DNA of 64,000 nucleotides from an uncultured SAR86 cluster bacterium (GTDB lineage: Bacteria > Pseudomonadota > Gammaproteobacteria > Magnimaribacterales > AG-339-G14). Made by a program: the position numbers and the translations under genes. The stretch's first letter is position 1. Each line of letters begins with the position of its first letter. The DNA lies in contig CABZJI010000003.1 of the NCBI GenBank assembly GCA_902526045.1, forward strand, positions 1 to 64,000, written 5' to 3'. Of this stretch, positions 9,719 through 17,129 are shown piece by piece. The notes below the pieces were generated by a model. The model was given only the letters and a program-made list of their open reading frames with translations. It had not been told where the DNA came from and did not search any database.

Positions 9719-9806
9719 AAATTAACATTTTTGAGTTCTTATTTTATAAATAAATATCAAAAACTTTTTTAATAATTAATTAATCTTAAAAAGTGTATTT
9801 TGGGTC

Positions 9807-9838
9807 TTGAATCAATTAAAAAAATCAGTAGTATAGAT
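9807..9838 (+). promoter_or_regulatory. Candidate sigma70 promoter for the intergenic RNA
   Basis: TTGAAT at 9807-9812 and TAGTATAGAT around 9829-9838; spacing is imperfect. Confidence 0.35.
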
Positions 9839-9844
9839 ATCAGT

Positions 9845-10026
9845 CTTTTAACAAAACTTAACTAACTCGAGACGGTCAAGCAGAAGTAAAAGATGAGAAG
9901 AAGAAGGGTGAGAAGAACTGGGGAAACTCAGCCACTTACAGGGAGAAGGGTCAATCGCCTGTATCAGTAGAACCCACTGAACCCCTTCAACTTCGATAAA
10001 ACACCACTTTTGTGGTGTTTTTTTTT
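9845..10026 (+). ncRNA. Candidate structured non-coding RNA (small RNA or trpS leader/attenuator)
   Basis: GC-enriched intergenic block with nested helices: 9867-9871/9992-9996, 9903-9908/9983-9988, hairpin 9918-9931 (CUGGG-GAAA-CUCAG), 9938-9942/9958-9962, 9965-9968/9976-9979, ending in an intrinsic terminator. Confidence 0.6.
9998..10026 (+). terminator. Rho-independent terminator
   Basis: AAACACCAC-TTTT-GTGGTGTTT followed by a T-run. Confidence 0.9.
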
Positions 10027-10037
10027 ATACTTACACT

Positions 10038-11021
10038 ATGAATTCTTCGCTCACAGGCATAACGACTACAGGTACGCCTCATTTGGGTAATTATGTTGGA
10101 GCTATTAAACCCGCTATACAATTAAGCAAAAAATTTAAATCCTATCTTTTCTTAGCTGATTATCATTCTTTAATAAAAGTAAATGATGCAAACGCCATAA
10201 AAGAATCATCTTTGAAAATAGCTGCAACTTGGTTGGCATGTGGGCTTGATACTAATAGCGCTCTTTTTTACAGACAATCTAAAATTCCACAAATATTGGA
10301 ATTAAATTGGATCCTGTCATGCATGGCACCGAAAGGACTCCTTAATAGGGCACATGCTTATAAAGCAGCGGTTGATCTAAATAAAGAAAATACAAACGAC
10401 GATGATTTTGGTATATCTCATGGTTTATTTAGTTATCCAGTGTTGATGTCAGCAGATATTTTGATGTTCAATCCTAAGTATGTTCCTGTAGGAAAAGACC
10501 AAAAACAACATTTAGAAATTACTCGCGATATAGCAGATAAATTTAATAAAACTTATAAAAATTTTTTTCAATTACCCGAACCCATTATTGATGAATCTCT
10601 TGATTTATTGACTGGGACAGACGGAAGAAAGATGAGTAAAAGTTACAATAACTCAATTGAATTATTTTCATCTGAAAAAATTTTACAAAAATCTATCAAT
10701 AAAATTAGAACCGATTCGAAAGAGCCGGGCGAAAAAAAAGAAACAAAAGATTCAATTATTTTTCAGTACTTTAATCACTTTTCTGACGAAGAAGAAATAA
10801 TTGAGATAACCAAAGAGTTTGATGACGGAATTGGTTGGGGAGACGCCAAGAAAAAGTTATTTACAAAAATTAATCAAGAAATATCTCCTTTTAGAGATAA
10901 ATATTTTGAATTAATAAATAAACCTAAATTGATAGAAGATACATTAGAGGCTGGAGAAACTGAGGCTAGAGATGAGGCTAATAAAAATTTAGAGAAAATT
11001 AAGGAAAAAATTGGAATTTGA
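10038..11021 (+). CDS. trpS: Tryptophanyl-tRNA synthetase
   Basis: GITTTGTPHLGNYVGAIKP, DYHSLIKV, GTDGRKMSKSYNN. Confidence 0.95.
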   Translation: MNSSLTGITTTGTPHLGNYVGAIKPAIQLSKKFKSYLFLADYHSLIKVNDANAIKESSLKIAATWLACGLDTNSALFYRQSKIPQILELNWILSCMAPKGLLNRAHAYKAAVDLNKENTNDDDFGISHGLFSYPVLMSADILMFNPKYVPVGKDQKQHLEITRDIADKFNKTYKNFFQLPEPIIDESLDLLTGTDGRKMSKSYNNSIELFSSEKILQKSINKIRTDSKEPGEKKETKDSIIFQYFNHFSDEEEIIEITKEFDDGIGWGDAKKKLFTKINQEISPFRDKYFELINKPKLIEDTLEAGETEARDEANKNLEKIKEKIGI

Positions 11022-11577
11022 AAAAAGTAAAAAAACTGCTTCGCATAAAAGTGAAGATTTGCTTTTAAATGGTACTGACTATCTTAGATTGGGTACAAAT
11101 TTCCAATGTTTAATTTCTTTCTTCTCTATAAATAATAATAAAACTTATTCATCAAAAAAATTATTAGAAATATACAAGTCTAGTCCTTTTTTTAATTTCC
11201 AATTAACTGGGAATTTTTTTAATTATCTCCCAAAATATCATGGGCCTTTTCTATCTAAAAATGTTCAAGTAGAAAATTATCTTGAAATACCGCCCAATAA
11301 TTCTTTCTTAAAATCGCTTGATTCAGTTGTTAATGCAAAAACAAAATATATGAATGTCATTAATCATGAGGCAATAGGAAAATTTAACGAAAGAGTAAAT
11401 AAAATTTATTCAGATTGTTATAAATATGTATTTTTAGAATATTCTGAATCTTTTAAAAAAATCAAGCCAAGTAAATATGAGCATGAGTGGTCTCATGCTC
11501 TAGTTTCTTATGATGAATTTATTTGCTTTACCCACAGCAAAAATTCTTTTTTCCTTATTTCTCTAGCTAGAGATTAA
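11011..11577 (+). CDS. Hypothetical protein, start uncertain
   Basis: Open frame overlapping the trpS end; no recognised motif. Confidence 0.5.
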   Translation: MEFEKSKKTASHKSEDLLLNGTDYLRLGTNFQCLISFFSINNNKTYSSKKLLEIYKSSPFFNFQLTGNFFNYLPKYHGPFLSKNVQVENYLEIPPNNSFLKSLDSVVNAKTKYMNVINHEAIGKFNERVNKIYSDCYKYVFLEYSESFKKIKPSKYEHEWSHALVSYDEFICFTHSKNSFFLISLARD

Positions 11578-11584
11578 TAATCCT

Positions 11585-12814
11585 ATGCAATCGAATAATA
11601 GCGCACCTCGATCAATATGGTTTTTAGCAATAGCTCTGGCGTTTGTTGGTGCAGGGCAATCAACGATGTTTATTTTAATTCCTCCGGAAGTCAGAAATTT
11701 AGGCTTTAATGAGTTTCAAGTAGGTTTAATTTTCTCTATTTCTGCTGTTGCCTGGATGATTTCCAGTCCATTTTGGGGTGATTTAAGTGATAAATTTGGC
11801 AGACACTGGATTTTTTTAATAGGAATGATTGGATTCGCAATCTCCCTTATTTTGATAACGACATTAATTGAATCTGCGAGACAATTAATAATCCCTCTAT
11901 ATCTTGTGCTTCCCTTATTAATCTTAACAAGATTAATAAATGGACTCTTTGGTAGCGCCGTTCGACCAGCAGCAGGGGGCAGGATTGCAGACATTACCAC
12001 ACCTGAATTACGGACAGCTGGCTTTGCCCGTTTTGATGCAGGCTGGCAATTTGGTGTGATCGTGGGTCCAATTTTTGTTGGATTAGTGTTGTGGCTTAGT
12101 GATGGAGACTTCTCGCTTCCATTCTTAATCATTGGTCTTGCTGGCTTGATTGCTGGATATATGAATTTTAGATTAATGAAGAACTCACATGTTGATACAG
12201 AAGTCGATAAAAGCGTAAAAAAAATAAATTATTTAGATGAAAGAATTTGGCCATCGATGTTCGTTGCCGCTTTTATGGGTATGTCGAATGCAACCATGGT
12301 GCTTACAGCATCTCTTTATTTTCAAGATTTAAGTCCTGAAATTGATAATATTTATCCTTACGTAGCATTTGGTTTTTCGTTGATAGCAATATCAGGTCTT
12401 TTAACTCAATTATTTTTGGTTGATAGGTTAAGACTCTCTTCTTATTTATTATTAAGAGTAGGACCTTTGATAATGTTAGTTTCATTTTTAGGAATTGCGT
12501 TTGCGCCGAGTATTTACGTTTTGTTTGTGTATCTGACTTTACATGGAGTGGGCTCTGCTCTCACTCGTTCTGGAAATGTAGCGCAACTGTCTTTATCGGT
12601 GAATACGAATGAACAGGGTTTAATAAACGGGTTGCTAGGAGGTGTAATGCCATTGGGTCATCTTCTGACACCTATCATAACCATGCCTTTGTATATGATA
12701 GCGCCAAATTATCCTTTTATATTTATTGCCATTCTAGCTGTACTCATTATTATGTTTATTAACTTGTCTAAAAAGTTCACTAACAAGCTTCATACGGGAG
12801 AAATTAATGTTTGA
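11585..12814 (+). CDS. MFS transporter
   Basis: Multi-TM; GDLSDKFGRHWIFLIGM MFS signature. Confidence 0.92.
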   Translation: MQSNNSAPRSIWFLAIALAFVGAGQSTMFILIPPEVRNLGFNEFQVGLIFSISAVAWMISSPFWGDLSDKFGRHWIFLIGMIGFAISLILITTLIESARQLIIPLYLVLPLLILTRLINGLFGSAVRPAAGGRIADITTPELRTAGFARFDAGWQFGVIVGPIFVGLVLWLSDGDFSLPFLIIGLAGLIAGYMNFRLMKNSHVDTEVDKSVKKINYLDERIWPSMFVAAFMGMSNATMVLTASLYFQDLSPEIDNIYPYVAFGFSLIAISGLLTQLFLVDRLRLSSYLLLRVGPLIMLVSFLGIAFAPSIYVLFVYLTLHGVGSALTRSGNVAQLSLSVNTNEQGLINGLLGGVMPLGHLLTPIITMPLYMIAPNYPFIFIAILAVLIIMFINLSKKFTNKLHTGEINV

Positions 12815-13700
12815 TAAAAATGTATTAAAAGGAAAAAGAATATTAGTAACCGGCGGTGGATCGGGTCTAGGTAAAGAAATGACCAGGCACTTCGTCAAGC
12901 ACGGAGCAGAAGTTTATATTTGTGGCAGAAGGGAAAACGTTCTTAAGGATGCTGCCGATGAAATTATGTCTGAGCATGGCGGAAAAGTTAATTATTTTCC
13001 ACTTGATATCAGAGACGCAATGTCGATTGAAGAAAATATTGAAAATGTTTTTAATGAAGGGCCATTAGACGGGCTAGTAAATAACGCTGCCGGAAATTTT
13101 ATTTCAAGAACTAAAGATTTATCACCAAATGGTTTTAATGCAATTGCATCAATTGTCTTTCACGGTACTTTCTATATTACTAATGCTGTAGGAAAAAGAT
13201 GGTTAGAACTAGGTCATAAAGGAAGTATTGTCTCAATTCTAGCAACATGGGTCTGGACCGGATCACCATTTGTTGTTCCATCTGCAATGTCAAAGTCAGG
13301 TATTAATGCCATGACAAAGTCATTAGCAGTTGAGTGGGGGCCACACGGTATAAGATTAAACTCTATCGCTCCAGGTCCGTTTCCAACAGAAGGAGCTTGG
13401 GCAAGGTTGATGCCTCAAACGGGGGACAAAAAATCTGATATTTCTGAGGATGCTGAAAGAAGTAATGTTCCATTAGGAAGAGTAGGAAAAATGGATGAAC
13501 TTGGAAATTTAGCTACTTTCTTAATGGCAGATGGCTGTGATTATCTAACAGGTCAAACTATTGCTATAGACGGAGCACAATATATCACTGGAGGAGGTAC
13601 TTTCTCTATGATGAGTTCCTTTAAGGATGAAGATTGGGAAACTATAAAGAATACAATTAAAGGCTCTAACGAGAAAGACAAAAAACAAAGAACTGTTTAG
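12807..13700 (+). CDS. SDR family oxidoreductase (2,4-dienoyl-CoA reductase-like)
   Basis: VTGGGSGLGKEMTRHF, NNAAGNFI, SAMSKSGINAMTKSLAVEWGPHGIRLNSIAPGPF. Confidence 0.9.
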   Translation: MFDKNVLKGKRILVTGGGSGLGKEMTRHFVKHGAEVYICGRRENVLKDAADEIMSEHGGKVNYFPLDIRDAMSIEENIENVFNEGPLDGLVNNAAGNFISRTKDLSPNGFNAIASIVFHGTFYITNAVGKRWLELGHKGSIVSILATWVWTGSPFVVPSAMSKSGINAMTKSLAVEWGPHGIRLNSIAPGPFPTEGAWARLMPQTGDKKSDISEDAERSNVPLGRVGKMDELGNLATFLMADGCDYLTGQTIAIDGAQYITGGGTFSMMSSFKDEDWETIKNTIKGSNEKDKKQRTV

Positions 13701-13723
13701 AATTATATTTTACTGGAGGAATA

Positions 13724-15175
13724 ATGATTGACTCGGTTTTTGATGAAATGAAAGAGGTCTTAGCTTTACAAAAAAAAGCTCATATAGACGACGGCCCAGC
13801 AAGCTATGAAATACGTTTAGATAGATTGAACAGACTATCTGAAATGTTAAAAAAATACTCAGATGAGATAGTCGATACTATAAGTGAGGATTATGGAACT
13901 AGAGATAAAAATGGCACTTTTTTGACGGAAGTGATGACTAGCTTAGGTAGCGTAAATTATTCAATCAAAAATCTAAAAAAGTGGATGAAATCTGAAATAC
14001 GTCAATCAAATTCAAGTCAGCCATTTGCCACAAGATTAATAATGCGCTTACTCGGCGCAAAAACTGAAATCCAATATCAACCTCTAGGTACGATTGGAAT
14101 GATAAAGCCTTGGAATTTTCCTGTTAATCTGATTATTTCTCCTATTTCACAAGCTTTAGCTGCAGGAAATAGAGTAATGATTAAGCCCTCAGAAATAACA
14201 CCCAAAACATCAGAGTTAATCAAAAAAATGTTTAACGAGTTCTATGATAAGGCAGAAGTGGAAGTTTTTCTCGGCGGACCTGATATTGCGGAAGCCTTTG
14301 GTAAATTAGATTTTGATCATTTACTTTTTACTGGATCTACTATCAATGGAAAAAAAGTTATGCAGTCTGCTGCAGGCAACCTTGTGCCAGTCACTTTAGA
14401 ATTAGGAGGTAAATCTCCGGTAATCATGGATGAAACTGCTGATGTTCCATTATCTGCAACAAGATTGATGCGTGGAAAAACAATGAATGCAGGTCAGATC
14501 TGTATAGCTCCAGATTATATGATGATGCCAAAGGGAAAAGTTGATGAATTCATAGATGAAAGCACTAAAGCGGTTTCTGAAATGTATCCAGATATTAAAT
14601 ACAATGAACATTACACATCAATTGTTAATCAAAAGCATTTTGAGAGAATTAATAGCCTTATCGAAGATGCAAAAGAGAAGGGTGCTGAAATAAAAACAAT
14701 TAATCCTGCAAATGAAGACTTTGAACAACAAGAAGGTCATAAAATTCCTCCAACTTTCGTATTGAACCCTACTGATGATATGAAAATCATGCAGGAGGAA
14801 ATTTTTGGGCCTGTCATGCCTATTAAAGAATATGAAGATATTGATGAAACAATAAGCTATGTCAATTCAAAGCCAAGACCTTTAGCTCTCTATTATTTTG
14901 GGAAAAATAAAGATATGCAAAATAAAATTCTTAATAGAACCACATCAGGTGGAGCAACTATTAATGATGTTGTTTGGCATGTCGGTCAGGATGATATGCC
15001 TTTTGGTGGAGTAGGAGATAGTGGAACTGGTTCTTATCATGGCCATGAAGGTTTTAAACGATTCAGTCATCAAAAATCTATCCTCACTCAATATAACTCA
15101 GATTTAGTAAAAAATATTATGCCTCCTTACAAAGGTAAAATGTTTGAATCAACAAAAAAGAACGCTCTTAAATAA
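13724..15175 (+). CDS. Aldehyde dehydrogenase (coniferyl-aldehyde dehydrogenase-like)
   Basis: PWNFPVNLIISP, LELGGKSPVIM, MNAGQICIAPDY, EEIFGPVMPI. Confidence 0.92.
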   Translation: MIDSVFDEMKEVLALQKKAHIDDGPASYEIRLDRLNRLSEMLKKYSDEIVDTISEDYGTRDKNGTFLTEVMTSLGSVNYSIKNLKKWMKSEIRQSNSSQPFATRLIMRLLGAKTEIQYQPLGTIGMIKPWNFPVNLIISPISQALAAGNRVMIKPSEITPKTSELIKKMFNEFYDKAEVEVFLGGPDIAEAFGKLDFDHLLFTGSTINGKKVMQSAAGNLVPVTLELGGKSPVIMDETADVPLSATRLMRGKTMNAGQICIAPDYMMMPKGKVDEFIDESTKAVSEMYPDIKYNEHYTSIVNQKHFERINSLIEDAKEKGAEIKTINPANEDFEQQEGHKIPPTFVLNPTDDMKIMQEEIFGPVMPIKEYEDIDETISYVNSKPRPLALYYFGKNKDMQNKILNRTTSGGATINDVVWHVGQDDMPFGGVGDSGTGSYHGHEGFKRFSHQKSILTQYNSDLVKNIMPPYKGKMFESTKKNALK

Positions 15176-15181
15176 AATCTA

Positions 15182-16414
15182 TTGAGACAAAACCTTCCTT
15201 TTTTTATTGCTTTAAGATATTTCAATTCTAAAAAGGAAGGATTTCTATCCTTTGTTTCTAAATTATCCTTGGGATCAGTATCTCTGGGTGTCGCAGTTCT
15301 TATAATTGTTTCCTCGGTATTTAATGGATTTGAAAAAGAATTAAAGGAAAAAATATTAAACTCAATTCCTCATGGAAACATTTACGGTTACTCATCAATT
15401 TCTAATCCAATCGAACTCATTGATTCGTTGTCTGATATGGATAGATTGAAAGGAGCAGCACCATATGTAGAGACCCAGTCACTTATTGGCTCTAAATCAA
15501 AATTAAAGGGGACCCTTATCTATGGAGTTGATCCTTCCATTGAATCAAACGTTTCTAACGTTCCAAACAATATGTTTGTTGGATCATTTGATGATTTAAG
15601 CGAAGGTAGTTTTAACTTAATCTTAGGTGATTTATTAGCAAGACAGCTATCTGTTTCTGTCGGAGATAAAGTAACTTTACTATTACCAAATCCCAAAGTA
15701 TCTTTAACTGGAATTTATCCAAAAATGAAAGTTTTTTCTATTTCTGGAATTTATAGCATGGGATCTAATGATCTAGATTCAAATTATGCTTTCATAAACA
15801 TTAAAGATGCCTCGAAACTTCTTTCATTATCAGGAAATGTAACTGGCATAAGACTAAAATTTGATGATCTTTTTGACGCTCCAGATTTAACTTACGATGC
15901 TTTAATTAAAGCTCAGAATTATTCTGAACAACCTCTGAGAGCTAATGACTGGAGCTCTCAGTTTGGGACTCTTTGGAGAGCTGTAGGCATGGAAAGAAGT
16001 CTAGTTTTTTTGCTAACTAGTTTAATCATAGTCATTGCAGCCTTTAATGTAGTTGCAATGTTAATGATGATGCTTAATGAAAAAAAGGAACAAATTGCAA
16101 TCCTAAAAACAGTAGGTATGAGTGATATGAAAATTATTCAAATATTTTTATATCTTGGTTTGATAATCTCTTTTTGGGGAATATCTATTGGAACCCTTTT
16201 AGGTTTGTTTATGTCATTTTTTATAGCTTCATCGTATTTTGATGTCATTATCTCTGGTTATTTGCAGTGGTACTTCATAAGTTATCTTCCTACAGACATA
16301 AGAATTGAGTGGATTATTTCAATTATAATAGGATCATTATTAATAACATCATTTGCAAGCATCTATCCCGCAAGATCTGCTTCAAAAATTATCCCAGCTA
16401 AGATACTTAGATAA
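15182..16414 (+). CDS. Lipoprotein-releasing ABC transporter permease (LolC/LolE/LolF-type)
   Basis: FIALRYFNSKKEGFLSFVSKLSLGSVSLGVAVLIIVSSVFNGFE; C-terminal FtsX-like TM block; next to LolD. Confidence 0.9.
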   Translation: MRQNLPFFIALRYFNSKKEGFLSFVSKLSLGSVSLGVAVLIIVSSVFNGFEKELKEKILNSIPHGNIYGYSSISNPIELIDSLSDMDRLKGAAPYVETQSLIGSKSKLKGTLIYGVDPSIESNVSNVPNNMFVGSFDDLSEGSFNLILGDLLARQLSVSVGDKVTLLLPNPKVSLTGIYPKMKVFSISGIYSMGSNDLDSNYAFINIKDASKLLSLSGNVTGIRLKFDDLFDAPDLTYDALIKAQNYSEQPLRANDWSSQFGTLWRAVGMERSLVFLLTSLIIVIAAFNVVAMLMMMLNEKKEQIAILKTVGMSDMKIIQIFLYLGLIISFWGISIGTLLGLFMSFFIASSYFDVIISGYLQWYFISYLPTDIRIEWIISIIIGSLLITSFASIYPARSASKIIPAKILR

Positions 16415-17085
16415 TGAGCTTAGTTACATTACAAGACATTGGAAAAGATTATCAATCTGGAGATAATATAATTTCTCCTCTTATTAACCTTAACCTTGAA
16501 ATAAATGATAACGACAGATTAATTATCTATGGAAAGTCAGGTTCTGGAAAAACTACTCTCTTAAATATTTTAAGCACTCTAGAGATTCCTTCTAATGGTT
16601 CAATGATTTTTGGTGACAAACTTATAGAATCTTTATCGGATAAAGAGCTCTCAAATTTAAGGCTAAATGATATCGGTGTAGTTTTTCAATCTCATCATCT
16701 CTTAGAAGAATTTTCTCTTCATGAAAACATCATTCTCCCAGGATCTATAACTCATAATCTTGATAAAGATTTTGCAAATTTTCTTATAGAGAAATTAAAA
16801 ATTTCCGATAGAAAAGATCACTTACCCGATCAACTTTCTGGTGGAGAAAGACAGAGATGCGCAATTGCACGAGCATTAATTAATAAACCGAAATTAGTAG
16901 TCATGGATGAGCCAACAGGAGATTTAGATAGAAATACTTCTGATGAAGTCATGGAATTGATAGACAATGTATTTAATGAAATTGACATTTCTGTGGTTAT
17001 TGCTACTCACGATGAAAATTTAAAATTTAAGCCAAATTCAAAATATTTACTCGAGCAAGGTAATCTCAATTTAATACAGGGCTAA
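16414..17085 (+). CDS. lolD: Lipoprotein-releasing ABC transporter ATP-binding protein
   Basis: GKSGSGKTTLLNILSTLEIPSNG, LSGGERQRCAIARALINKPKLVVMDEPTGDLD. Confidence 0.93.
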   Translation: MSLVTLQDIGKDYQSGDNIISPLINLNLEINDNDRLIIYGKSGSGKTTLLNILSTLEIPSNGSMIFGDKLIESLSDKELSNLRLNDIGVVFQSHHLLEEFSLHENIILPGSITHNLDKDFANFLIEKLKISDRKDHLPDQLSGGERQRCAIARALINKPKLVVMDEPTGDLDRNTSDEVMELIDNVFNEIDISVVIATHDENLKFKPNSKYLLEQGNLNLIQG

Positions 17086-17129
17086 GAGATAAAATTCTTC
17101 TAAAAAGGTAAAATAACCCTTTTTTAGGA

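Noticed and set aside
9845-10026. Hypothesis that the intergenic RNA is tmRNA, SRP RNA, RNase P RNA, 6S RNA or a hammerhead ribozyme
   Set aside because: I could not find their signature segments (e.g. tRNA-like 3' end, GAGGAAAGUCC, CUGAUGA core); left as an unassigned structured RNA pending covariance search.
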